DNA of 64,000 nt. Origin: Ophiodon elongatus. Its lineage: Eukaryota > Chordata > Actinopteri > Perciformes > Hexagrammidae. The notes under the pieces are model-generated. The model was not told where the DNA came from. It saw only the letters and a list, made by a program, of their open reading frames with translations, and ran no database searches. The position numbers and the translations under genes were made by a program. Below, one piece after another: positions 46,150-58,045 of the stretch; the stretch's first letter is position 1; the number at the start of each line of letters is the position of its first letter. The stretch is from NCBI GenBank assembly GCA_016806645.1, contig JACSYO010001856.1, forward strand, positions 809,501-873,500, read 5' to 3'.

Positions 46150-47220
46150 TAATAATTAGTGACATTTAGAGGTGCAGCTCGTTGGATTTTAGAGCCAGGC
46201 TAGCTGTTCCCCCGTTTCCAGTCTTTGTGCTAAGCTAAGCTAGCTGTCTCCAGCTTCATATCTACTGTATAGTATCAGTTTTCTCATCTCTTATGTATTT
46301 TCTAGAATGCCAAACAAATATTGATTAAACTTTTTACCGTGTGTGTTCTGTGGGGCCCGGACTACCTACAACAGCCTTTAGTCAGACATGGAGAGGTCTT
46401 GTTGCCATTCTACTGCCAACATGCCTTGAAAGTAACACACTGCACTGAAATTCCTTCAACTCTGAATCACAGACAAGTGTGGCTTTATGCAACAAAGTTA
46501 AGATTCTGAGCTGATTTTAACTCTCAGGCTTTACTCATAAAAAAATACAAGTTTGCGTCAAACACAGTTATAAGTAACCTTCTTTTACCTGTTCGGGTAA
46601 TTAAAAGAAAACAAATAAATATTGATTTACATTTTTCTTGAATTTTCTTTTATAGCATAAACCAACATTTAACTTTGGGTTTCAACTTTGAGGGCACATT
46701 CCTGTGCATGGGGTCATGAAGTTTCAACCAACAGTATTCTTTAGTCTAATGACCAGAAGCTACTGACCAATTCATGAAAACATAAAAAACACTTTAAGAT
46801 AATCCTGTAAAATACAGCAAGACTGTTTAACCAAATACTCAATCGTATAGTTGATGAGTTTTATTATTTACAAACTAAACTCATCATTAAATTTCAATTA
46901 TCAACCGCAGCTGATAAATTGGGTATTAGGGAGAGAGAGTTTTTGTTTTTGCAAATATTTTAATCTTCTTCACATCTTAGACTAAAAGCTCACCTTATAG
47001 CATTGGACAACACCTGTGCCATAAGGTTTTCATTTATTAGGTTGAAAGTGTATTTTAACTGTTTTTTAAATACATGAGAGACATTAGCTTAATATCGTAT
47101 CTTGTCCTTCTTTATAAAATGCTGAATAACATGCTGAATAAAATGTAGTGTTTTTTGAAAAATGTTATAACATCTGTCAGCTGGCACATTTATCTGACTT
47201 TTGAAGTATCAGAGTAGATC

Positions 47221-47223
<3 letters not shown>

Positions 47224-47271
<48 letters not shown>
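47224..47271. repeat. (AT)n microsatellite
   Basis: About 24 AT units. Confidence 0.95.
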
Positions 47272-47274
<3 letters not shown>

Positions 47275-47568
47275 CTCTCACAGTGCGTCCTTTTTAACTT
47301 TTTGACGCCTCTATATGCCAAATGAGGTCATTAAAATAAAGGAATACTTGATAGGACTTCATTTTATCTTAATGCTGAAGAACAGTACAATACAAATCAA
47401 TTGTTAACTTAAATATTCTGATGAAGCAGCTGCAAATGTTGTGAAAGTTTGACGCCAGGCAAAGCGTTAGTGTCTCACAAAAAAGGCGTTTGTGTGTCTA
47501 ACCCGATACCTTTCCCAAATTCGTAAGCACTTTCTCACTCTGCACAATCTCCGCCAGCTGAAATAACA

Positions 47569-47573
47569 GTGTG

Positions 47574-47621
<48 letters not shown>

Positions 47622-47624
47622 CAC
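47569..47624. repeat. (TG)n with GCGCGC end
   Basis: TG units ending in GCGCGCACAC, an alternating purine-pyrimidine tract. Confidence 0.95.
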
Positions 47625-50600
47625 ATGCACGCTGGAATATAAATGAGCCCACTGCACACTCACTCAAAGCCTCAGCCTTTGAGTCATTTGCACCGTCTTT
47701 GTGGAAATCTTCACAGTGAATTGTGCCGTGATGCGTACTGCGTTCATCCTGTGTGTGGATGATTTTTGTGTATCATTGAATGCATATGAATGATGCATTG
47801 TGATGACAACATATTCTATAGATAAACACTTCAAGTAGAAAAAGGTGACTTCCTCTCAATCACACAGAAACGGATATAGATATAGGAGACTTTAAAGTTG
47901 GAATCTGTGATGCCTTTAATTAGTACACTATTCTTATGCATTTAGTGGAAAGCGATGGGAACAGCACATTTACTGTGCGTTCTCCACAGTCTACTAACTA
48001 GAAACGCTTATTAGGTTTATTGAGTCTCACCCGTCTGGTTGTGAATGCCAATGCCTTATAACCTTATCATTTAAATTATGATTTTGCATGCACATTACAT
48101 ATTTTTTACTGTGTGCTTAACAACTTCAAAGACTTAACTTTACTTTGTGTCATCTTTGCTTCGGTTTGAGCATGTTAGAGAGTAACTCTAGTCATAATGG
48201 AGTGGACATACTGTAGATGAAGAGCAACTAACATGTAGATTGTGCAAAATTTGGTGATGCTATAATCACATCCTACATATTATGGCTTTACAATTTCTAC
48301 AAACAGCAGCTTTTTTCCTCCCATTTTGTTCATGAAGTACACTGAACTAACGAAAACTCACTGGGAATGCTCTTAAACTCTTAGAGCTATACTCCATTAT
48401 TCTCTTTTGGATGCTGAGTAATAAATAAGGGGTTCTATATTCACACTATTGCATTTTTGATGGCTCTGCAAAACAAATACACAATATTTTCACAAAGGTG
48501 TTTCGTCATTCACATGCATAACCTAATGCAGACAAAATGTCCTGTTCTCCTTCTCCCACTCACAACAGAGCCACATGTAGACATGCATGTAGATATCTTG
48601 TTTCACAGACCATTATGTTCTCCTCATGAGGCGTTGACGTAATCTGTATATTTCAACCTCGTGTTATCAGGCGCTTACAGTTTCTTTAGCTCACTACACT
48701 GCACTAAAGAAGAAGAAACATGAGGGACAATAATACAATGTGAACAAGCTGCCTCTTACCAGTTGCAGGTGTCCTGGGAGTCACTGACCTCAGGTGTGAA
48801 ACGTCACTCCCAGGGGATCGGTGTGCATTAGCGGTTTCCCATGCAGCAGATGGCAGGCCATAGAGACAATGAGTGGATGAGACAGAGGAGCCAGGTAAAG
48901 AAGAGGGAGGGGCTGACACAGGTTAATCTTGCACTGCTTGGCTGTTGGAGGAGCGACTTCAAACCTAAATGCATCAGTGGGGGAAAGGACTTCTGTTTTA
49001 AGTACTATTACACACTAAGCAGTCACTTCTGGAGCTGAATTTCCATATATGTATTATAACACAAGGTTTATTGGAGTGTAGAGAATCACGTGGTGGTCAG
49101 AAGATACAGGGTTTTTCCAAATCTCAGATTCACAGAAGTGCACGGTGTAAAGATTCAGCACCACCTGTTCTCTGTTGACCTCCAGTAACCCCTCCCCCTC
49201 CTGTTATGTACTTTCATTCAGGGAGTAGCTTAGCAATTTAACTAAATAGGCTTACATGTCAGACTCATCTGTTTCGCCAACCTCCACCTTCACTTGTGCG
49301 CTTTCTCGCAGTTATACAAACACTTAAGTTGCTTGGATTTGCCGTCATTCAGCTTGGTCATGTTTGCTGGGCTGCGTGAGACACATACATTCAACACAAG
49401 GATTGTCTTCACAGATAACCGGATTCAGTATCAGTTTGAGGTGCTCCTGTTTCTGTTGGTTCCAACAACCAAGACGGGAAATTAAAGTTGGACAGACTGT
49501 CAAAAATGACGATAACTAAGCCCATTAACCCCTCAAGATAAGCATCTTTCGTGTCAAGGATTATTTGCAAACTGACCCACTTTGTGAATGTCGCTTGGTT
49601 TTTCCTTTTCCTTTTTTCTTCATTTTTTTTTTTAGCTCCTCACATGGTTCACCACACACTTTAGGATTTTATTCAAAAATTCAAAACGATAGATACTTGC
49701 AGTAATTATCTAACTGTTGAACATGGCTGCTCCCATAAGCCCACAGGAAAATCGGTGCATATGTCTTCTGACAAGGATGCTTGGACATTTATCATCATCA
49801 GTTTGTACAACACTCTACATTCAGAATGTAATATGAACTTTGACCTTTTACATTTGGTTATCACAATTATAGATCACTGAATGAGGCTTCTAACACTATT
49901 AATACTGGGTTTTAATAGAGTCTGTCTTTTCCCTGGAAGCAAGCACTTTATAAGGTTTACAGGCAGTGTGGCATATGGCAGTAAATGTCCTCTACAGAGC
50001 AACTGACACACAAAGCATGAAAGGTCAACTGATGAGCTGGACAACTTCAACACACTCTTTTCAGTTCAGTTAATGTAAAAATTGTCATACAATCATATTA
50101 ACTTTTACGCTGTTTTAGTACACAATGTATTGTCTGGAAATAGGCAAGATAAGTCAAGATTAATAAGCTATACTGTCTCTACCATAACTGCAGAATTTAT
50201 TTTGATTACTTCATGTTGAACACATTGACTGATTGTGGATCCACAGCAGTGGTGTGAGTGGTAGTTCTGATGGGCCCCAGTATACACACTATTATGGTGT
50301 GCCCTAGCGCACGCTAGTTATGAAGCACACACACACACTTCACAGTATCATCTCGTCAAATGATCAAATAGAGACTTGACAGTGGACAATATCAACATAC
50401 ATATTACCAAGCAATCATCATTGCATATCTGAAAATGATTAAAAAAACAAACACCAAAGAAAATAAGGAATTATTCATTTAGTTAAATAGTTTTTAGAAT
50501 TGATTTAGTTTTAACAGTTTATGTAGAATAAGCATTTAATCACGACTGATTAATCCCCCCCACCCGCAAAAAAACTAAATAATATGATGATGGAGATTTT

Positions 50601-50924
50601 TTTACACTGACACAGTGTTACTCTTGTGTTATGACTTGGATAAGATATGAACAATCTTTGCCTTGCCTTGTTTCAGTAATAAATCATTATCCAATTAAAT
50701 GTTGGCCTATCATTAAACACACAATCATTTATTATAATTGGCACATTTAACATACACTGCTAGAGATGTTGATCGGCTTGTTTGGTCATTCCAAAGCTAG
50801 TCATTACATAACAATGTGGTGACACAATTCTCATTATGTTTTCAATGCATCATATTGCATTTCCCAGGTTTTGCACGAGGATATTTAAATCAATGACGGG
50901 CCTCGTTCTACCTGACAAATGAAA

Positions 50925-51140
50925 GTTGCATATTTACTGTCCCTTTAGCTTTGTTTTGATCTCCGCTAAGAAAACAAACAGGCTCTTTAACAGCTCAATG
51001 CTCAACTATGTCTACTATTACTATAACTATATCTAGCTATTAACTTGCCTGCCATTGGGTCCTGGGCAGGTAGCATATAGTGGGCTTTTAGCCCTTTTTC
51101 ATTGAAAACAGCTGCCTGCCGCTGCTGGCAATGAGGTTAA
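50925..51140 (+). repeat. Family 4 repeat, copy 2
   Basis: Landmarks CCCTTTAGCTTTGTTTTGAT, AATGCTCAACTATGTC and AGCATATAGTGGGCTTTTAG, ending about 430 bases before the ELL start codon. Confidence 0.6.
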
Positions 51141-51474
51141 TGAGATTGGGGAGACAAACCTGAATGAAGCTAAAATGCTCCGTAGAGCTCAGAAGAATCA
51201 GGTTTGTCATCAGCCCTTTCACATAATACATTGTCATTTGACCCATTGTTTGTATCAGAAAATGATGGGGCAGATTTTACATGAAAAAAAGGAAGATTTA
51301 AATCCTATACAATAAACCCACAGATGATGTGTCAAGGGACAAACCAGGAAACAAACATGAAGATCGACGGAATAAAGATGTTTTTGATTGATTTTGATTT
51401 TTAAAGAAAGAAATAATTCTTTAGATGTTACATTGGCAGTAAATACCATGCAGAGTCTGCTGTGCCGTTGTCGC

Positions 51475-51566
51475 CGTGGCTCCGCCCACCCCGTGACGTA
51501 TCAGGGAGAGTGTTGAGCCGAGAGAGGAAAGCAGCTTTAATTGCAGGGCAGAGAGAAAAGCCAGCG
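51475..51566 (+). promoter_or_regulatory. Promoter-proximal and 5' UTR of ELL gene
   Basis: GC-rich compared with its flanks, with a GC/KLF box CTCCGCCCACCCC and a CRE-like TGACGTAT at 51494-51501, within 100 bases of the ATG. No TATA box. The exact start site is not visible. Confidence 0.5.
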
Positions 51567-51704
51567 ATGGCTTCGCTCAGGCAGGAGCACCACTACGGGC
51601 TCTCCTGTGGAAAAAATAACAAAAACAGCCCCAACAGGACGCTGTACCATGTCAAGCTCACGGACACGGCTATCAGAGCGCTGGAGGCTTACCAAAAACT
51701 CAAG
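51567..51704 (+). CDS. ell3: ELL gene coding exon 1
   Basis: Starts in a strong Kozak context (GCGATGG) and ends CTCAAG|GTACCT. It holds the YGLSCG and HVKLTDTAIRALEAY motifs of the ELL domain. The upstream frame is open, but this is the first ATG that fits the family N-terminus. Confidence 0.92.
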
Positions 51705-52362
51705 GTACCTTTACCTCCGGTGTTTTTGTGTGTGTGTGTGTGTGTGTGCGCGCGCGAGAGAGTGTGTTTGTTTGTGCGCGCGTATTTGTGTTTGGAGATG
51801 ATTTTACTCTTGTTAAAGTTGTCGGCTGAGCTTCTTCGCGTTTTCAAACTTGTCTCACTGTCGCATTTTTGTTGAAATACTTTTTTACATATAGCTTTTT
51901 CTATTCATTTTTTTTTTTTTTTTAAGTAGGCTATAAATCAAAAAAAATGACAGTCGCTCAAACTAGTTTACAGTCACCTCTGAATCAATTGGCTACATCG
52001 CTGAGCAGCATACCACGACTGAACCCTGTGACTGTCGGGAAAGAGGAGCCCGTCAGCTGTTTGCTGGGAAACCTTACTGGTGCTTCAAAGTAAAGCAGAG
52101 AGCTGCAGTCTGCCAAGTTAATTGACAAGTAGGCTAGTCTCATAATTAGCTCCAGTGGATACCATGAACAGCACACAGGCATCATTGATTGTGTAACTTG
52201 CGTGTAAACTCCTTACAGCATCATTTTTGTTATCTGGACAAATTTAGATTACAGAGCTGCGTTAACGTGTGCAACTAAGTCACAATAAATGCTTCTGTCT
52301 TTCTCTCACCTCAGATCTCTTTACCAAGTGAGCCATCCATTTGTTTCAAAGGAAACCAAGGG
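51567..52362 (+). CDS. ell3: ELL-family RNA polymerase II elongation factor, exons 1-2 only
   Basis: ELL proteins stimulate RNA polymerase II elongation in the nucleus as parts of the super elongation and little elongation complexes. Exon 1 (51567-51704) encodes 46 codons starting MASLRQEHHYGLSCGKN and containing YHVKLTDTAIRALEAYQKLK. Exon 2 (52315-52362) encodes ISLPSEPSICFKGNQG. Both are phase 0 with GT-AG borders and match the N-terminal ELL domain (from memory, human ELL has YGLSCG, FHVKLTDSALRAFESY and RPSIQFQGSQG). The ATG has G at -3 and G at +4. The remaining exons lie beyond the window. Family membership is firm. The member is inferred: adjacency to serf2 mirrors human SERF2-ELL3, although the N-terminus itself looks more like ELL2 or ELL than the fast-evolving mammalian ELL3. 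Confidence 0.85.
51726..51791. repeat. (TG)n(CG)n(AG)n tract in ELL intron 1
   Basis: Alternating TG and CG units (GTGCGCGCGCG), then AGAGAG and GTGCGCGCG, starting about 20 bases after the exon 1 donor. The CG-rich part is the strongest Z-DNA-type sequence in the window. Confidence 0.9.
52315..52362 (+). CDS. ell3: ELL gene coding exon 2 (16 codons)
   Basis: Acceptor CTCACCTCAG, donor GGG|GTAAGT. The encoded PSICFKGNQG aligns to PSIQFQGSQG of ELL (from memory). The short length matches the second exon of ELL genes. Confidence 0.9.
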
Positions 52363-52803
52363 GTAAGTTTTTTTGTTTTTTTGTTTTTTTGAACTCTTAC
52401 AAGTTTAGCTCATTGTGCATTGTGTTATCTTGTTAAATCCAATCTATCAACAACAAAGAAGAATGCAGATCACTTTTTTTAGGGATATTCACCAGCATAC
52501 ACCGAGGCCTTAGCTCAGTTGTTTTAAATGGATGGTTTTGTTAAGAAGGCAACACATCACCGTGACATTGAGTTAAGACAAGAGCGTATGCCAAATCATT
52601 TCTTTACTTCTACCAACTCAAAGAAGCTTTCGTTCATCACCCATGGCTGTTGACTCACACATCCCACCATACTGCATTAGTGGGAGGGCTCAGATGGGAG
52701 CTTATAGCTGGACGTCCCCAGCAGATAGGAGGCATGCAGGTTACTGGGTCAGACTGGTGACTGTGGAGAGGCTTTGTTAGGTCAGAGAGCGGCGCTGGGG
52801 AAA

Positions 52804-52804
<1 letters not shown>

Positions 52805-52863
<59 letters not shown>
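52805..52863. repeat. (AC)n microsatellite
   Basis: About 29 AC units. Confidence 0.95.
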
Positions 52864-52865
<2 letters not shown>

Positions 52866-54608
52866 GCAGAGTCTGGAGTTATCATAAGTCAAAAGAGGAG
52901 CCTTCAGTGACAGAGATAACCTTTGTGCACCACATTGTTCTCATTTGAGGAAATAAACATTTAAATGAGTGCGTATTCAGTGCATGTTGTACACTTGAGA
53001 CACTCGAGCAGCAGTGATGCTCTTGAAACTGAATCATAATCTGCCGTATCTGGCCTGAACTATGTGTGTTTTGACTAAAGTCAGGAGCAGCTGTGTCCTT
53101 GGGGAATACTTTACTTTTAAATCAATTATAATTGCATGGGGTGGTTGGAGAGAGTTACAACCCCCTTCCTGTCATGACAAGAGGAGATGAGTGGTGGTGA
53201 GTTTTGTGAGGGGGCTTGTGTGGTTAACAGACTGGATTAAACCTGTAAGTGTGTACGTGGTCTTGGAGTGTGTGTGTGTGTGTTGCTCGTGTTTGGGCTG
53301 AATTTGATGCTCTGAGGTACATTTTTAAAAGTTAGTTTTAACTGAAAAGAGTGTCCATCATTACTATTATTATGATCTGGTGGGTGTGGCTTTCTAATTA
53401 ATCCAGGTAGTTTCAGTAGAGTCTCAACACAAGCTCCTGTATCAACTGCCACAGGACTGTCTGGCTGAGGCTCGTTCCCTGCTCAGGGTGTTGGAGGTTA
53501 GAGGTCAGTTGGTCAGCTGCTGTTTTTTTTTTTTTCTTTTTTGCTGGCTCTGAAGATCCCAACTGCAAAGGCACGAGGCCTTGACAGGACTATGTCTGGC
53601 ATTAAATTAGGAGAAAAGCTGCGAATCCAATCCACAGCTTCACAGTTTGTTTTCGAGAAGTAGTCCGCCATAAAACGTGGCTTTATGATTGGATTCAGAC
53701 CCATTTTATCGAAGAAACTAATGTGCCTGTAAAATGAAGCGCTTTTTAAATGGACACGCATCAATCTAGTTTACTTAGGATAGTAGGTTACTGGCTTTGT
53801 TCTGAGTGAAACGCCAACTTAAAGAAACAATAAACAGATTACATTGATTACATGGTTCTCAACAAGGATGAGACTAGTGAGCTAGTCAAATATAGCACTC
53901 TGCTGTTTTAGATACTGAATCCAAACGTGTTTGGAGACCGGAGTCCTGTATCTGAGGTTTTACACCATGACGGTCCATCTTTGCAGTTTGGCTGAGGGAT
54001 CGCAGGGAATTTCACACCGCTCCCTGGATGTGGCACTACGAGCTAAAGTTATTAGCTAAATGAATGTTTAGAGGTAATTACAGGTGGCATAATGTTCTTG
54101 ATTACAGCGTGAGGCATCATGACTTCAGTTTGCATTAGTTTTCCCTCTCTGTCTGACTCAGACATTTACAAATGTGTGTGTTTTGTGGGAGTATGTGTGT
54201 AGTGCTGGCACTATTTTGCTGCAGTAATAGCTAGGCAGATAACATGAACTCTGCCCTGCTAATTTTCCTGGCCTACTCCCAGGTTGGAGTCCCACTTTCT
54301 CTCTGTGTGTGTCTATTGAAAGAGAGAGAGAGCACATATTGTATGCCTAAGTGGTGTGTGTGTGTGATGCACTGCATGCTGTGCATGTATGCATGCATTT
54401 TTATGCGTTAAATGCTTGCATTCGTTTGCTATCGCGTGGGTGTGGCAGATTGTTTTTTTTAATGTGTGTGTGTGTGTGTGTTTATGCTGTGTCCTGTGTG
54501 GTCTAAAGGCATAATTTATTCATGTCCCACCTCCCTTTTTCTGTCCTGCCTCCTCTGCCCATTGTGCAGCAGTCTTTTGCCCAGCAGGACCGAAGTGGAT
54601 CCCCCAAG

Positions 54609-54672
54609 GACTCTCTGTCTGTGTGTGTGTCTGTGTGTGTCTGTGTGTCTGTGTCTGTGTGTGTCTGTGGTG
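54609..54672. repeat. (TG)n/(TGTC)n microsatellite
   Basis: TG runs broken by TC at regular spacing. Confidence 0.9.
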
Positions 54673-56472
54673 TGGTTTGTTTGGTTTGCCCATGTGTATG
54701 AAAGAAAGAAGGAATCTTTGGCACTTGCTTTTCTATGACTGTCTGCATTTGAGTGTATTTTTTGTGTGCGTGTTTACGCTGTTTATGCTGAGATCCCCAG
54801 AGTCCCCCTCTGATTGTGTGTTGTCTCCTCTGATTTGAATAACAATGAGCGGGGGAATGCAGGCTGTGTGTTGTCAACCTCTTTGGATCACCCAAATTGA
54901 ATCGAGTACAGTCAACCCAGATGTGTTGTGGCCTGCCCTCAGGGTTTGTTTGTGCCCAACATAATAGAAACTTCCCTGCTGTGGATCTAATGGAGTGGAG
55001 ACTAAAATGGAGAGCACTACAAAGATCTTCCACCATAGACATCCAGTTATTTACCCATGACCAAAGTTTGAAGTCTCGACTTGAATCTGACATCTGTGGG
55101 TTTACAGTTTTACTTCCATCGCTGTAGGCGCTAAATTGTGAAAGACATAGGTATAGAAATTGGACGATTATCTATATGACTGCAATTTAATGCTCTGTAA
55201 AAAGGTTCTCTGTGCATAAATCATCTTGACACATAAAATGAAGGTACTTAACACATGGATAAAATGTAGGGCAATTAAGACTTTTTTCACATTGCAAATG
55301 AGCTTTCACTGCATTTCAGTGATCTCTTCAGTGTACTCTATAGGGTGTGTGTGTGTGTTGTTTTCTCTCAGATGGTGTTAATCGGTGTGTGTGCCCACAA
55401 AGCGGGGCATTGTTGAGTGATTATGATGTTTTAAACACTGGTGGTTATTGCTCGCTACGTTCTCTAAAAAGCCAAGAATGAAAATCTTGTACACCGGCCG
55501 GATTACATATTTATTCTCGTGAATGTTTGAGTGCAAGGCGCGTTCAAGTGGCCCTCTGAGATCCAGCAGCGGCGGCTCGAGAAAAATGTGCTCTCTGTCC
55601 GATTAAGCAGCTCGGAGATATGCAGCACATCTTGACTAGCTGAGGAACGTGTCCTGTGACACTGAGCTAATGAGGCATAAAAGGGCACTTGCCCCCCCCC
55701 AACCCCCCCACCCACCAACACACACGCATGTGTGTCATGGTATGGTCCTGCATGTGTGAAAACAGAGCGTTCTCTGGAAGAACCCACCTAGCTTGGGACG
55801 ACAGAAGGAGAAGCTTTTGTCAAAAACGGTGACCCACAATTTGTTGAAGTGTTTTGGCCCTGTGGCACCTGCCAGAGACTCATCGTTTTTGGCATTGGCG
55901 GGGGGAAACCTCGGGGGATGCTTGTGGTACAGCACCCTTCTCCCCCCCCCCCCGCCCCCCATCTCATTTATGCCCAACCTCCTCTCCCCCAGATACTGGA
56001 GCTTGCAGCTCTGGCAGTAGCTCTGTCCTTCTGTGAAATTGCAAATGAAAAGGAATGGAAGGCGATTACAGGCTGGGGCTTGATTACATGCACTGTTTCC
56101 CACTAAAGGCAGCCACATTAATCACCAAGTGCCAGCATGTGGAACTCAGCTAGGGAGAAGACACTGCGCAGCTCCAAGCATTGACTAATTGACTGTGGGA
56201 TCATAAACACACACGAAAGCACGCAAAATCTCTAGTTTCTCTCTTTGTATGTTCTTCTCTGCTGCCCCCCCACCACCACCCCACCCCACCCCGTCCCTTG
56301 CTCCTCCACTTGGCCGGAGACACAGACACACATTGTGTTTTGTATGGCTGTCCTCCATTGGGGAGGGGACTCTTCTTAAATGGCATGTGTCAACTTGTGG
56401 CCCTGGGAACGATTCGTCTCTTTTGTTTGTGATGAGATGATGAGAAGTTTTGTTTAGTGAGGATGAGGGTGG

Positions 56473-56473
<1 letters not shown>

Positions 56474-56518
<45 letters not shown>
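56474..56518. repeat. (GGCT)n tetranucleotide repeat
   Basis: About 11 units of TGGC/GGCT, followed by degenerate units to about 56535. Confidence 0.95.
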
Positions 56519-56715
56519 TCTGGCCGGCTGGCTGTCTGAGTGTATGTATGCGTTTGTCTCTGTCCTTGAGTGTCTCTAAGCTAGTGGCGGAGATTTTTGG
56601 CTGATAGCTACACTTTGGCCTTTCTTCCTCCTCAGCCTTATGAGTGGCAGTAATGCTGATTACACCCTGGTGAGAGGAGCTGGAGCTGAGCCTCTCTTTG
56701 CTCACGCTGGATTAA

Positions 56716-56719
56716 CACA

Positions 56720-56782
<63 letters not shown>
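56716..56782. repeat. (AC)n microsatellite
   Basis: About 30 AC units with one GC interruption near the end. Confidence 0.95.
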
Positions 56783-56783
<1 letters not shown>

Positions 56784-57849
56784 GTTTGCATTAGCACCGG
56801 GCCCAGAGTGACTTGCCTCCTGCTGATAACAGACAGCGGTGGTGGCGACAGGTTTCACTCCCTCCTCCTGCACCTCCTCCCTCTCCTCCTATCAACCAGA
56901 AAGGGGAAGCAGTGCCATGGCATCCCACTCTGGAGCCGAGGAGGCCAGAACAAAAGACGGCCTGTTTTCAGAAGGCCATTACTCAGGCTGCAGAGGATGT
57001 GGAAACAATAGCCTGCATGAGATCTACACCCAGACCCCACATTCAACCAAAAGCTAGCAGGAAACATAAGCCCTGTGCACCGACAGCAGTCTCTCACAGT
57101 TTTTGTTCAATCGACTTTATAGTTTGATGAAGCCAGGAAAATGAGCCTCTCCCGTCCTCCGTCTTCAAAGTGTGGAGACATTTATGACAGTCAAGAGTGA
57201 ACTGTGACTCGTTAAGATATACTGTCGCCACACATACTGACTGTCTTTACTTTTATTGTTTTAAGACTTAAGCTGCTGAATATGTTTTTTTTTTTTTAAA
57301 CGGCAGTGTGGTGTTCTGTGTTACTCTGATGCAAGTCAATGGAGTAGTCTTGTGATTATATACCACAGAAAGTAATTGTCATTCAGTTAACGCAACAGGC
57401 TTGTGTGTCCATAAAAGTCATAACAAAATAAAAAACTAAAAGACCAGAACAGAAACAATTAACAAGAGTACAATCATAATAATAAAAATAAACGTAATAT
57501 GAAATGTTTAAAACTAATTGTAAAGACTGACTATTGTTTCGGCTCGGCACGTTTTGATGCCAAGTATTTTTCCCGATTTCGCTCTCTACTGCAGATAGTA
57601 CTCTATCAATGGGATTCATAGCTGATTCATATGATGTCATAGCGACTTCATGTGAAACTACCCTGACATCGTCTTCCAGTCGAGTCGTCACATTCAGTCA
57701 AAATGCGGCATTAGCGTGTTTATGAAAACTAATAATTAGAATTGAACCATTTTAAGGGAATACTCCGATTATTGCAACTGTCAAGTACACCGATTTTCGA
57801 AACAAGGTTTTCAAAATTGATGTTGCCATAACCAAGTTAACCATTAACT

Positions 57850-58045
57850 CTAACTTCAATAGTCACATACATACAGGTACACATGAAAGTTGACCTCTGT
57901 ATTTAACCCATCCTAAGCATTTAGCGGCGGGCCGCTGTGAACTCGGGGTTCAGCGTCTCACTCAAGGACACTTTGACATGCGGACAGTAGGAGCCAGGGA
58001 TCAAACATCCAACCCTGTGGTTGTAGGACGACCCAATTAAGTGAT
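57850..58045 (+). repeat. Degenerate fish dispersed repeat
   Basis: It contains GGGTTCAGCGTCTCACTCAA, GGACACTTTGACATGCGGAC and GGAGCCAGGGATCAAACATC, then GTTGTAGGACGACC. From memory this phrase series is part of a very common fish repeat. Confidence 0.6.

Larger units (their letters stand above)
45296..46310. repeat. Foldback dispersed repeat, copy D, interrupted by insertions
   Basis: The forward half at about 45296-45450 has TTTTGGGAAATAGGCTTATT, TTAGCTTAGCATAAAGA and GTAGCCTGGC. The reverse half starts near 45452 (ACATAACCCCCGG) and resumes after an insertion at about 46150 with GCCAGGCTAGCTG, CTTTGTGCTAAGCTAAGC and TCTCATCTC. The gap at 45541-46149 is a second element. Confidence 0.7.
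32760..51450. other. Intergenic region between serf2 and the ELL gene
   Basis: A stretch of 18.7 kb with no coding exon that I can support on either strand. It contains a CTCF-like motif, fragments of at least four dispersed repeat families, a 26-bp hairpin at 40549, nested elements at 45.3-46.3 kb and several microsatellites. Long stretches such as 33.9-37.1 kb, 38.0-40.0 kb and 48.0-50.8 kb show nothing I recognise. Confidence 0.7.

Noticed and set aside
52505..52530. CCTTAGCTCAGTTG, similar to a tRNA A box
   Set aside because: No B box or cloverleaf follows at the expected distance.
54503..55093. 196-codon minus-strand frame in the ELL intron
   Set aside because: Much of it is Thr/His/Asp repeats from the TG/TC microsatellite, and the rest has no recognisable domain.
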